DNA from: CAZUZS01 sp964624795
GTDB lineage: Bacteria; Calditrichota; Calditrichia; RBG-13-44-9
NCBI GenBank assembly: GCA_964624795.1
Contig: CAZUZS010000117.1
Span: 1-9,848 of the forward strand
DNA: 9,848 nt
Direction of reading: 5' to 3'
The first letter of the stretch is position 1; every line of letters starts with the position of its first letter. Made by a program: the position numbers and the translations under genes. This document shows, one piece after another, positions 1 to 8,800 of the stretch. A model generated the notes under the pieces. That model ran no database searches. It was not told the DNA's origin and saw only the letters and a program-made list of their open reading frames with translations.

Positions 1-1276
1 GCCCTTTCGGATAAATTTCAATGATAGAGCGACTTCCGGGCTTGAAATAGGTTCGTGCTGCCCGCTGCAAATCTTCAGCGCTGACGGATAAAAAGCGCTC
101 CACATCGCTGAACAACCTTTCCGGTTCATTGAAAACCGTCGCGTACATGCAGAGTTGATCGGCCTTCGCTCTTGCCGTCTCCAGTTGGCTGATGAATTCC
201 GTCTTTACCTTATTCTTTGCTTTCTCCATCTCCGCATCGCTTATCCCCGACTCCATCAAGCTATCAAATTCGGCAGCCACGGCATCTTCCATATCCTTCA
301 TTGAGTGCCCGGGACGTATTTGACCGAAAAGGTAGAACAGTGCCGGCCCCATTTTTCCATCATTGCCTCCGAATACATGGAGCGCCAACTGCTTTTCTTC
401 GACCAAACGTCGGTAGAAGCGGGAACTCTCTCCGTCGAAAAGAATTTTCTCCAGGAGTTCGACTGCATAAAAATCGTCGTGCCGCCGGTCCGGAATATGG
501 TAGGACACCAGGTAGGCCGGAAAAGGAGCGAATGGATCCTGGTATTCCATTCGTTTTGCAGATTGCTGTGGAGGCTCGCTCAAATCAACGTCAGGAATCG
601 CCGTGCCGGCGGAAATATTACCAAAATATTTCTGAACTACTTCCGCTGCATTCCCGATATTCAAATCTCCCACAATGGCGAGAACAGCATTGTTCGGGCG
701 GTAATACATGTCGTGGAAACGACGCACATCATCCACGGTCGCGTTATCGAGATCCTCCATGGAGCCGATAACGGAATGCTTGTAAGCAAAATTGCTGTAG
801 GCCAGCTCATCTTTTGTTTCATAGAGAATTCGCATGTAGGGCTGGTTATCGACCCGCATACGCCGTTCTTCCTTTACAGTAGCTCGCTGGTTTTCAAAAT
901 TCTCCAGCGAAATATTGAGCGAGCGCATCCGGTCTGCCTCCAGCCACAAGGCCAGCTCAAGCTGGTTGGCCGGCACTACCTCCCAGTAATTCGTGCGGTC
1001 CTGGGTGGTTGAACCGTTTACCGTGCCGCCTACATCGCTTATCAATTGCATGTGCTGCGCTTTCCCCACGTTCTCCGACCCCTCGAACATCATATGCTCG
1101 AAAAGGTGGGCAAAACCGCTTCTCCCCGGCACCTCATTTCGCGAGCCGACTTTATACCAAATATCAACCGCCACAACCGGCGCTGCATCATTTTTTAACA
1201 TGACGACAGTTAATCCGTTATCAAGCGTTGATTTTACAATTTTGCTGTTTTTAAACTCGCGTTCAAAAGAGGCCAT
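1..1276 (-). CDS. M16 family zinc metallopeptidase, N-terminal part (3' end outside window)
   Basis: Reading the minus strand gives an uninterrupted frame that leaves the window at position 1, so the C-terminal part is missing. Visible hallmarks of the pitrilysin/insulinase family, counted from the start at 1276, are the inverted zinc motif HLFEH at about residues 57-61 and a Glu in VKEERR near residue 137. That Glu is 76 residues after the second His, the spacing expected for the third zinc ligand. The SSRFYRRLVEEKQLA motif near residue 285 is typical of the following M16C domain. Family members cleave peptides inside a two-lobed chamber; the substrate here is unknown. I chose ATG 1276 because AAGGA lies 9 nt upstream. 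An in-frame ATG at 1297 and GTGs at 1318 and 1336 are alternatives with poorer ribosome sites. No signal peptide is visible with the chosen start, so location is uncertain. It lies downstream of C25 copy A in the same reading frame, separated by two stop codons. Family call is firm; exact start is moderate. Confidence 0.93.
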   Translation of the reverse strand, partial: MASFEREFKNSKIVKSTLDNGLTVVMLKNDAAPVVAVDIWYKVGSRNEVPGRSGFAHLFEHMMFEGSENVGKAQHMQLISDVGGTVNGSTTQDRTNYWEVVPANQLELALWLEADRMRSLNISLENFENQRATVKEERRMRVDNQPYMRILYETKDELAYSNFAYKHSVIGSMEDLDNATVDDVRRFHDMYYRPNNAVLAIVGDLNIGNAAEVVQKYFGNISAGTAIPDVDLSEPPQQSAKRMEYQDPFAPFPAYLVSYHIPDRRHDDFYAVELLEKILFDGESSRFYRRLVEEKQLALHVFGGNDGKMGPALFYLFGQIRPGHSMKDMEDAVAAEFDSLMESGISDAEMEKAKNKVKTEFISQLETARAKADQLCMYATVFNEPERLFSDVERFLSVSAEDLQRAARTYFKPGSRSIIEIYPKG

Positions 1277-1285
1277 TTCTGTTTT

Positions 1286-1290
1286 TCCTT
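1286..1290 (-). promoter_or_regulatory. Ribosome binding site deciding the M16 start
   Basis: The minus strand reads AAGGA followed by 9 nt and ATG at 1276. The competing ATG at 1297 is preceded by GCGGG directly against the start codon, which is a poor spacing. This favours the shorter M16 product. Confidence 0.5.
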
Positions 1291-1367
1291 GTTTCATCCC
1301 GCTATGCGATTCATTCACCCCGGGCGTCGTCGGCACCTTATTAACTTTCCGGCTAATAGCAATGGCT

Positions 1368-1413
1368 GTTCGCGCTGCTTGAAGGAGAACTGATTGAACA
1401 CCTCAGCCCGAAC
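1368..1413 (-). other. Imperfect inverted repeat in the C25-M16 spacer
   Basis: On the minus strand GTTCGGGCTG (1413-1404) can pair with CAGCGCGAAC (1377-1368), giving a 10-bp stem with one internal mismatch and a 26-nt loop. No T-run follows it, so it does not look like an intrinsic terminator. It could be an intercistronic RNA structure, for example a processing or stability element between copy A and the M16 gene, or a chance match. The rest of the 1277-1423 spacer holds no other recognisable element. Confidence 0.3.
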
Positions 1414-1423
1414 AAATCCGATC

Positions 1424-4400
1424 TTACCGCAGTACGGCCAGTTTTTCGGTTTTCTCCACTTTGCGGTCGCCGTCATCCACCACAATCTTGTACAGATAAA
1501 CACCGTTGGACAGCTTATCGCCATCCCAATCCAAACCATCCCAGTAAATCTTCACAAAGCTCTCTCCACCCAGCAGCGGCTGCCGAACTTCCCGAATCTT
1601 CCGTCCGGTCACGGTGTAGATGCTCACCGTCGCCTCTCCGCTCACTACCGGCTTATTCAACTGAAACGTAAAATAAGTGTCCGTACTGAATGGATTCGGG
1701 TAGTTCACCGCATTAACGATCTCCAGCTCCGCCGCACTGCTGGTCCGGAAACTCACCTCCTGCTCCGAGTAATTATTCAGGTTATCCCAGCAACTGATCT
1801 TTAACTGGTGTGTCCCACCGGACAGCGCCGGCAGCGTATACTCCAGCTTACCGTCACGGTAGCTGTCGGTGTTATAAACAAAAAATTCCGTCACATCTTT
1901 CTTCACGCCGCCGTCTATGGTCAATTCCACACGGTGGCCTACTTCCCCGGTGAGATTAATCCCGCTGGCATCTCCAATCTCCACCTGCAGGGTAGGCTGG
2001 GTGCTCACGTAATCCCCATCAAAGAAGTCCGGCGCATCTTTAAAAGATACCTGGATATCGGGACCGTCGTGGTCGCTCACCTCTCCCTCGGTTCCGTAAA
2101 ACAGCAGCGTGTCCACATAGCCGATAGCGTCACCACTGTTTTCGCTCCAGGCATACAGGCTCAACTGCCCGGTGCGGGCATGTTTGTACTTGATCGATTT
2201 GGGAACGATGAAACTGCCGGTTAATTCGCCGTTCTTCACCGTCACAATTCCCTTGAAAACAGTGCCGCCGTGATAAGTGTACTTCAGAATGTTGTTAGGA
2301 TTACTATTGTTCAGAACAACTTGCAAACTGTCTTCCGCGTCGAAGCTTTGCAGAACTGCATAGCCATTGAATCCGGGCATAGGATTACCGCTGCGATCGG
2401 TGATGGAAGCCCGCACGGTTACTTTGGCCAGCGCTTTCAGGGTATCCGGCTCTACCGATTCCACTTTCACCATATAGGCGGGATCCGCCAGGTGAAGCGT
2501 AGGATCAGCATACAAGTGATATTTCTGGAAGTTGTTAGATCCCTGGTTTTCCATTGCCAGGTAAAGGGCATCGCCCAGGCGCCGGCTGGGTATGGTCCCC
2601 GATTTGTTATGGAACAGGTTGCGATAGAAACCCTCGGCCAGTGCGGTATTTCCATACACAAACGATGGCCGGGTGGCGGAAAGAACCGCAATACCGCCAC
2701 GACGCGCCAGCCATAACAATTCCTCGCTCATGGAAGAATGGCTGGGATCGTCATATTTTCCCCAAGTGCATGTAGCCGCTACCCATAGCGGCAGCCGGTA
2801 TTCGTTGTCGATTTTGGGAAGATCGCGGGTACGGTTCAGGAGCGATTCGTGCGCCCAGGTATCCGGGCTCCCGTGCCCGAAGTAGTTGATCAGCAGGGTC
2901 CCGCGATTGATCTGGTTGATCAGGTCCTCGGTTGCTTTGGGTTTCCAGCGCCCCAAACCGCCGGGAACCTGGTCATAATCGTGCAGGTAAATCTTGGAAC
3001 GGTTGAATTTGTCCGGTATATACGATTTGTTTACGGTTTCGGTTGGCGGCAAGTGCCAGGATAATTCATTATTGGAACCGGACTCCCCGTTCTGGTCATC
3101 CGCAACCAGCGTCACCCAGGTTTGCCAGCCGTTTTTTTCAGGATTGAGCAGGTAGGCAGTGGAATAATTGGCAGCCTTCTCCTGGTAAACATCGATTTGT
3201 TCCTGGTTATTTACCGGCAGCCGGGAAACCGGAAGCCACGGATCGATGTCATTCAGGTTACCGGTCATACCAAATCCGACGTAGTAGTTGTCAGTTTCCC
3301 TGCTGTACACTTCGCTGTTGTCATCAATCTCAAACGGCGGAATGTAGTTGGGAAAATCCTTCAGCGTGATGCCGCGATAGTCATAATGCCCGTCCCCAAA
3401 CAGCAGTACATATTTCAGCGTATCGCTCCAGTTCTCATAGGCATACTTAATGAAATCACGAATCCCGGTAACGTCCCGCACCGAAGAAGAAAATTCCAGG
3501 AAAATATCACTCAGCTTTACCCGTTCCGTTTCCAGCGGGTCCGGAATCTGCGTCTCCCTCCACTGCTCCAGGAATTCCGCCGACTCGTAAAACTCATCCG
3601 GCGTGATGATCAAAAACTCCGCCTTGCGCGACGGATCGCGCAGGTTAGGATGGTTCTCCAGAGACTCCATGCTCCCAACCTGTTTCACCGCCGATGATGA
3701 AAACACATAATAATCGCCCCCCTTCAGCACCGGCGATACATCCTGGAAATTAACCGAGGCGCCGTTGGAAAGTGGTGCTATCTTCTTTATGTTTGCAAAA
3801 TCGGTGAGATCCCACACCTCATTCGTGCCGGCAGGCATTCCACCGACCCGATATTCCACCGCAGCATTGTTACCAATTTTATACCGGAAATGCAACTGGC
3901 CGTTCTCGGCCGTAAACGGACGCTTGGCATCGATCTCGAAATAATCCAGGTAAACCTGGCAGCCATCCAGGTTGCCCTTCATGTAAATATCAGCCGTGTT
4001 GGAGCCACTGTGCACCGCAAAAAGCGTCGGGTATGTCATCGTCCGGCTCCCAGCGCTGCTCTTGTAAACAATCAGGTCATCAAATATCGACTGGTTGTTT
4101 ACCAGCACCTTCATCTGGTAGCGATATGGGTCGTCATCTCCGTTCAGGCTCCCTGAACCGCCTTTGAAACGGAACGTGATCCGGGTGCTGTCGTCGGCCA
4201 GGCCGCTGGGCAGCGTAAAATTCAGCGTCCGCTTGTCCGACAAGCCGCTGAAACGCTCTCCATACCAGCTTAACCCGGATGACAGAATGTTGTACTTGTC
4301 TTCTTCAAAATGGCTGTACTCATGATAACGCGTCGGCACCTGCGCACCCGAAACCTGCGGAGATGCCGTGGTCTCAATCCGCTTCCCCGGCTGGTTGTTG

Positions 4401-5437
4401 TAAGTGAATAGGTAGTAATTGATGTTATCGTAGGGATATTCTTCATACTCCCAGCGGTTCTCTCCTGAAGCCGAATTATAATACCAGCCGCCGACCCCTT
4501 TCCCGTAAAACAGGATACGGTCGTTCTCATTCATTATCCCGTCGCCATTCTCATCCACTACCTCTACCGCTATCTCATTCAAATCCGATGGACGGGAAGC
4601 GTTTACGCTGTAGGGCAGCATGAATCCACCGTAATTATACAGGTGAACACCGCTCAGGTTGATCCCCGATATGTCCACTCCTTTGCTCTTCAAAAACGAT
4701 CCGGTCAATGCATATATCCCCTCCGTAGTGACCGGTATCCGGAACCACGTTCCACTGCTGAAATCATAGTTCACCGCCACCTTGCGAAATGGACGCTCCA
4801 CGCTTCGCCGGAAGCTGGCTGACTGCCGGTAGTTCACAATCTTGTGTGATAATATATCCGCCTCATAACCGCTCACCGGCAGGGCCGAGGTTTGGGTTCC
4901 GCCCTGGAAGCGAATGGTGATCCGCAGCCGCCGGACGATCTCCACCCGGTGCTCCTGCGGGTAGTATCGGACCGGGTTTATCCGCAGTAATACCACATTA
5001 ACATTTCGAAAATTATACGGCTCACCGGTCTCCGCCAGCTTCTCCGGATACACCAGCGAACTCCCATAGACGCTTTCGTCACGTGCCGGTTCCACCAGGC
5101 GATTCCGTACATAAATCTGCCCCTGTGGCACTATATCCACTCCGCTGCGCTCCTCCGATTCCACTACCGCTGTCTGCAGGATCAACCGGCTGCCCGGCGG
5201 CACCGCCACACGGGTCTCAAGATAGGGGATGGCCGGTTTGCCCGCTTCATCCGACACCGCCGCTCCTTCAAAATTGATGAAGGTATACTCCCTGCCCCCG
5301 TATGTCGCCGGCATCTCCGATAGGCCTTCCAGTGTAAAATCAACCGTCACCGAGGATGAGCTCTGATCCGTTACTTCAACACCGCAGATCGCAAGCCACG
5401 GTATGAGCATAAAAAACAGACTTGATAACAACTTCAT
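1424..5437 (-). CDS. C25 (gingipain/PorU-type) cysteine peptidase, copy A, complete
   Basis: This 1337-residue exported peptidase starts with a signal peptide (MKLL, then a hydrophobic run to about residue 19). Residues ~20-215 resemble the C25 propeptide, including GKPAIPYLETRVAVPPGS. A linker region carries a DENGDGIMNENDRILFYGKG calcium-loop-like motif at 295-314. The C25 catalytic domain spans ~605-985: His855 in NYFGHGS and Cys890 in AATCTWGKYDDP form the expected His-Cys dyad, 35 residues apart. Beta-rich Ig-like segments follow at ~990-1235. Residues ~1245-1337 hold NYPNPF and a FlgD-like Ig fold with WDGxDWDGDKLSNGVYLYKI, the style of type IX secretion tails. In Bacteroidetes PorU is the sortase that removes such tails and anchors cargo at the cell surface. 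The overall layout fits PorU, but a secreted gingipain-like protease is also possible, and no other type IX genes are visible. GGAG lies 5 nt before the ATG. The stop is TAA. C25 family is firm; PorU identity is moderate. Confidence 0.93.
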   Translation of the reverse strand: MKLLSSLFFMLIPWLAICGVEVTDQSSSSVTVDFTLEGLSEMPATYGGREYTFINFEGAAVSDEAGKPAIPYLETRVAVPPGSRLILQTAVVESEERSGVDIVPQGQIYVRNRLVEPARDESVYGSSLVYPEKLAETGEPYNFRNVNVVLLRINPVRYYPQEHRVEIVRRLRITIRFQGGTQTSALPVSGYEADILSHKIVNYRQSASFRRSVERPFRKVAVNYDFSSGTWFRIPVTTEGIYALTGSFLKSKGVDISGINLSGVHLYNYGGFMLPYSVNASRPSDLNEIAVEVVDENGDGIMNENDRILFYGKGVGGWYYNSASGENRWEYEEYPYDNINYYLFTYNNQPGKRIETTASPQVSGAQVPTRYHEYSHFEEDKYNILSSGLSWYGERFSGLSDKRTLNFTLPSGLADDSTRITFRFKGGSGSLNGDDDPYRYQMKVLVNNQSIFDDLIVYKSSAGSRTMTYPTLFAVHSGSNTADIYMKGNLDGCQVYLDYFEIDAKRPFTAENGQLHFRYKIGNNAAVEYRVGGMPAGTNEVWDLTDFANIKKIAPLSNGASVNFQDVSPVLKGGDYYVFSSSAVKQVGSMESLENHPNLRDPSRKAEFLIITPDEFYESAEFLEQWRETQIPDPLETERVKLSDIFLEFSSSVRDVTGIRDFIKYAYENWSDTLKYVLLFGDGHYDYRGITLKDFPNYIPPFEIDDNSEVYSRETDNYYVGFGMTGNLNDIDPWLPVSRLPVNNQEQIDVYQEKAANYSTAYLLNPEKNGWQTWVTLVADDQNGESGSNNELSWHLPPTETVNKSYIPDKFNRSKIYLHDYDQVPGGLGRWKPKATEDLINQINRGTLLINYFGHGSPDTWAHESLLNRTRDLPKIDNEYRLPLWVAATCTWGKYDDPSHSSMSEELLWLARRGGIAVLSATRPSFVYGNTALAEGFYRNLFHNKSGTIPSRRLGDALYLAMENQGSNNFQKYHLYADPTLHLADPAYMVKVESVEPDTLKALAKVTVRASITDRSGNPMPGFNGYAVLQSFDAEDSLQVVLNNSNPNNILKYTYHGGTVFKGIVTVKNGELTGSFIVPKSIKYKHARTGQLSLYAWSENSGDAIGYVDTLLFYGTEGEVSDHDGPDIQVSFKDAPDFFDGDYVSTQPTLQVEIGDASGINLTGEVGHRVELTIDGGVKKDVTEFFVYNTDSYRDGKLEYTLPALSGGTHQLKISCWDNLNNYSEQEVSFRTSSAAELEIVNAVNYPNPFSTDTYFTFQLNKPVVSGEATVSIYTVTGRKIREVRQPLLGGESFVKIYWDGLDWDGDKLSNGVYLYKIVVDDGDRKVEKTEKLAVLR
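1426..5437 (-). repeat. Tandem duplication unit, copy A
   Basis: This unit matches the stretch 4421 bp to the right. Comparing the two, I see no difference in the encoded proteins after residue 46. Sampled stretches of DNA and long alternative frames are also identical, so positions 1426-5300 appear to match 5847-9721 without change. Six substitutions then occur at 5301, 5323, 5333, 5348, 5359 and 5410. Similarity stops abruptly at the first base of the stop codon. I did not compare every base. Confidence 0.9.
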
Positions 5438-5442
5438 TTTAT

Positions 5443-5446
5443 CTCC
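5443..5446 (-). promoter_or_regulatory. Ribosome binding site of C25 copy A
   Basis: The minus strand reads GGAG, then five bases (ATAAA), then ATG at 5437. It supports the 1337-residue start, which also gives an intact signal peptide. Confidence 0.7.
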
Positions 5447-5478
5447 GTGAAAATGCTTTCTATAACAAATAATTTTCG

Positions 5479-5506
5479 ATTTAAATAGTTCCCACCGTTC
5501 TCACAA
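5479..5506 (-). promoter_or_regulatory. Possible promoter of C25 copy A (weak)
   Basis: On the minus strand TTGTGA (5506-5501) and TTAAAT (5484-5479) are separated by 16 nt, about 40 nt before the start codon. Each box matches four of six bases of the sigma-70 consensus. The surrounding DNA is AT-rich, so chance matches are likely. I saw no clear TAnnTTTG box of the Bacteroidetes type. The case for a promoter somewhere in this gap rests mostly on the gap length and the upstream terminator. Confidence 0.2.
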
Positions 5507-5646
5507 TTTTGAATATAATGCAATTTCAATGAGGTCTGTACAACAATAATTTTTATGTAAGAACAGGTATTAAGTCTGGACTGGTAAGAAATCTCTTGCG
5601 AGGGTTCTCGAAGGCCAAAAAGGGAAAGCTTCTAATAGTTTTTCTC

Positions 5647-5685
5647 ACACGCCATTACACATTTGGATGTTTCCGAACACGCCAT
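5647..5685. repeat. Short direct repeat ACACGCCAT, two copies 30 bp apart
   Basis: ACACGCCAT occurs at 5647-5655 and again at 5677-5685, about three helical turns start to start. It lies roughly 210-250 bp upstream of the copy A start codon. The arrangement could be a pair of protein-binding sites, but at 9 bp a chance repeat cannot be ruled out. Confidence 0.3.
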
Positions 5686-5821
5686 AGCAATATTTCCACC
5701 TCATTAAATCAACATGCATATCTTTTATAATACACCAAACAAATCTCCGGATTTACAGACTATGCAACATTCACGGGGCAGACATGAAAATACAATTCTG
5801 CCAGCGCTATATCCACGTGTT

Positions 5822-5852
5822 AAAAAACATGCAGGGATCATTTATCACCGCA
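5822..5852 (-). terminator. Probable intrinsic terminator overlapping the stop codon of C25 copy B
   Basis: On the minus strand TGCGGTGAT (5852-5844) can pair with ATCCCTGCA (5838-5830). The 9-bp stem has one G-U wobble and one mismatch, with a 5-nt loop. It is followed by TG and a run of six T (5827-5822). The stem includes the TGA stop codon (5847-5845). The corresponding sequence after copy A lacks both the pairing arm and the T-run, so only copy B would terminate here. The stem is moderate in strength and the call is by eye. Confidence 0.5.
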
Positions 5853-8800
5853 GTACGGCCAGTTTTTCGGTTTTCTCCACTTTGCGGTCGCCGTCATCCA
5901 CCACAATCTTGTACAGATAAACACCGTTGGACAGCTTATCGCCATCCCAATCCAAACCATCCCAGTAAATCTTCACAAAGCTCTCTCCACCCAGCAGCGG
6001 CTGCCGAACTTCCCGAATCTTCCGTCCGGTCACGGTGTAGATGCTCACCGTCGCCTCTCCGCTCACTACCGGCTTATTCAACTGAAACGTAAAATAAGTG
6101 TCCGTACTGAATGGATTCGGGTAGTTCACCGCATTAACGATCTCCAGCTCCGCCGCACTGCTGGTCCGGAAACTCACCTCCTGCTCCGAGTAATTATTCA
6201 GGTTATCCCAGCAACTGATCTTTAACTGGTGTGTCCCACCGGACAGCGCCGGCAGCGTATACTCCAGCTTACCGTCACGGTAGCTGTCGGTGTTATAAAC
6301 AAAAAATTCCGTCACATCTTTCTTCACGCCGCCGTCTATGGTCAATTCCACACGGTGGCCTACTTCCCCGGTGAGATTAATCCCGCTGGCATCTCCAATC
6401 TCCACCTGCAGGGTAGGCTGGGTGCTCACGTAATCCCCATCAAAGAAGTCCGGCGCATCTTTAAAAGATACCTGGATATCGGGACCGTCGTGGTCGCTCA
6501 CCTCTCCCTCGGTTCCGTAAAACAGCAGCGTGTCCACATAGCCGATAGCGTCACCACTGTTTTCGCTCCAGGCATACAGGCTCAACTGCCCGGTGCGGGC
6601 ATGTTTGTACTTGATCGATTTGGGAACGATGAAACTGCCGGTTAATTCGCCGTTCTTCACCGTCACAATTCCCTTGAAAACAGTGCCGCCGTGATAAGTG
6701 TACTTCAGAATGTTGTTAGGATTACTATTGTTCAGAACAACTTGCAAACTGTCTTCCGCGTCGAAGCTTTGCAGAACTGCATAGCCATTGAATCCGGGCA
6801 TAGGATTACCGCTGCGATCGGTGATGGAAGCCCGCACGGTTACTTTGGCCAGCGCTTTCAGGGTATCCGGCTCTACCGATTCCACTTTCACCATATAGGC
6901 GGGATCCGCCAGGTGAAGCGTAGGATCAGCATACAAGTGATATTTCTGGAAGTTGTTAGATCCCTGGTTTTCCATTGCCAGGTAAAGGGCATCGCCCAGG
7001 CGCCGGCTGGGTATGGTCCCCGATTTGTTATGGAACAGGTTGCGATAGAAACCCTCGGCCAGTGCGGTATTTCCATACACAAACGATGGCCGGGTGGCGG
7101 AAAGAACCGCAATACCGCCACGACGCGCCAGCCATAACAATTCCTCGCTCATGGAAGAATGGCTGGGATCGTCATATTTTCCCCAAGTGCATGTAGCCGC
7201 TACCCATAGCGGCAGCCGGTATTCGTTGTCGATTTTGGGAAGATCGCGGGTACGGTTCAGGAGCGATTCGTGCGCCCAGGTATCCGGGCTCCCGTGCCCG
7301 AAGTAGTTGATCAGCAGGGTCCCGCGATTGATCTGGTTGATCAGGTCCTCGGTTGCTTTGGGTTTCCAGCGCCCCAAACCGCCGGGAACCTGGTCATAAT
7401 CGTGCAGGTAAATCTTGGAACGGTTGAATTTGTCCGGTATATACGATTTGTTTACGGTTTCGGTTGGCGGCAAGTGCCAGGATAATTCATTATTGGAACC
7501 GGACTCCCCGTTCTGGTCATCCGCAACCAGCGTCACCCAGGTTTGCCAGCCGTTTTTTTCAGGATTGAGCAGGTAGGCAGTGGAATAATTGGCAGCCTTC
7601 TCCTGGTAAACATCGATTTGTTCCTGGTTATTTACCGGCAGCCGGGAAACCGGAAGCCACGGATCGATGTCATTCAGGTTACCGGTCATACCAAATCCGA
7701 CGTAGTAGTTGTCAGTTTCCCTGCTGTACACTTCGCTGTTGTCATCAATCTCAAACGGCGGAATGTAGTTGGGAAAATCCTTCAGCGTGATGCCGCGATA
7801 GTCATAATGCCCGTCCCCAAACAGCAGTACATATTTCAGCGTATCGCTCCAGTTCTCATAGGCATACTTAATGAAATCACGAATCCCGGTAACGTCCCGC
7901 ACCGAAGAAGAAAATTCCAGGAAAATATCACTCAGCTTTACCCGTTCCGTTTCCAGCGGGTCCGGAATCTGCGTCTCCCTCCACTGCTCCAGGAATTCCG
8001 CCGACTCGTAAAACTCATCCGGCGTGATGATCAAAAACTCCGCCTTGCGCGACGGATCGCGCAGGTTAGGATGGTTCTCCAGAGACTCCATGCTCCCAAC
8101 CTGTTTCACCGCCGATGATGAAAACACATAATAATCGCCCCCCTTCAGCACCGGCGATACATCCTGGAAATTAACCGAGGCGCCGTTGGAAAGTGGTGCT
8201 ATCTTCTTTATGTTTGCAAAATCGGTGAGATCCCACACCTCATTCGTGCCGGCAGGCATTCCACCGACCCGATATTCCACCGCAGCATTGTTACCAATTT
8301 TATACCGGAAATGCAACTGGCCGTTCTCGGCCGTAAACGGACGCTTGGCATCGATCTCGAAATAATCCAGGTAAACCTGGCAGCCATCCAGGTTGCCCTT
8401 CATGTAAATATCAGCCGTGTTGGAGCCACTGTGCACCGCAAAAAGCGTCGGGTATGTCATCGTCCGGCTCCCAGCGCTGCTCTTGTAAACAATCAGGTCA
8501 TCAAATATCGACTGGTTGTTTACCAGCACCTTCATCTGGTAGCGATATGGGTCGTCATCTCCGTTCAGGCTCCCTGAACCGCCTTTGAAACGGAACGTGA
8601 TCCGGGTGCTGTCGTCGGCCAGGCCGCTGGGCAGCGTAAAATTCAGCGTCCGCTTGTCCGACAAGCCGCTGAAACGCTCTCCATACCAGCTTAACCCGGA
8701 TGACAGAATGTTGTACTTGTCTTCTTCAAAATGGCTGTACTCATGATAACGCGTCGGCACCTGCGCACCCGAAACCTGCGGAGATGCCGTGGTCTCAATC

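Larger units (their letters stand above)
5438..5844. other. Intergenic region between the two C25 copies (407 nt)
   Basis: This gap is clearly richer in A and T than the genes beside it. I found no convincing coding frame, tRNA or mobile-element end. It contains the leader and ribosome site of copy A at its left end and most of the probable terminator of copy B at its right end. A 9-bp direct repeat lies near the middle. Its sequence next to the copy B stop codon is unrelated to the sequence after the copy A stop codon. Confidence 0.7.

Noticed and set aside
217..1382. Several plus-strand open frames of 64-235 codons opposite the M16 gene
   Set aside because: They lie antisense to a strong M16 match, have no recognisable domains and show low-complexity, Arg/Pro/His-rich composition typical of shadow frames.
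1315..1539. 74-codon minus-strand frame spanning the end of copy A and the spacer
   Set aside because: Its first half is a shifted reading of the C25 C-terminus, it has no family resemblance, and it ends just upstream of the M16 start. Most likely chance.
1808..4156. Plus-strand open frames up to 191 codons, repeated exactly at 6229-8577
   Set aside because: They are antisense to the C25 genes, and their exact repetition is only a consequence of the duplicated DNA. They still helped to show that the two copies are identical at the base level.
5380..5437. Lipoprotein signal with a lipobox at LAIC in the C25 leader
   Set aside because: The residue before Cys18 is Ile rather than Gly, Ala or Ser, so the lipobox is not canonical. 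An ordinary signal peptide is more likely.
5590..5620. Small hairpin CGAG-GGTT-CTCG in the intergenic gap
   Set aside because: The stem is only 4 bp with no T-run and no extension, well within chance expectation.
5714..6092. Two overlapping plus-strand frames (68 and 102 codons) starting in the intergenic gap
   Set aside because: Most of their length is antisense to the copy B C-terminus, no ribosome site stands out, and no domain is recognisable.
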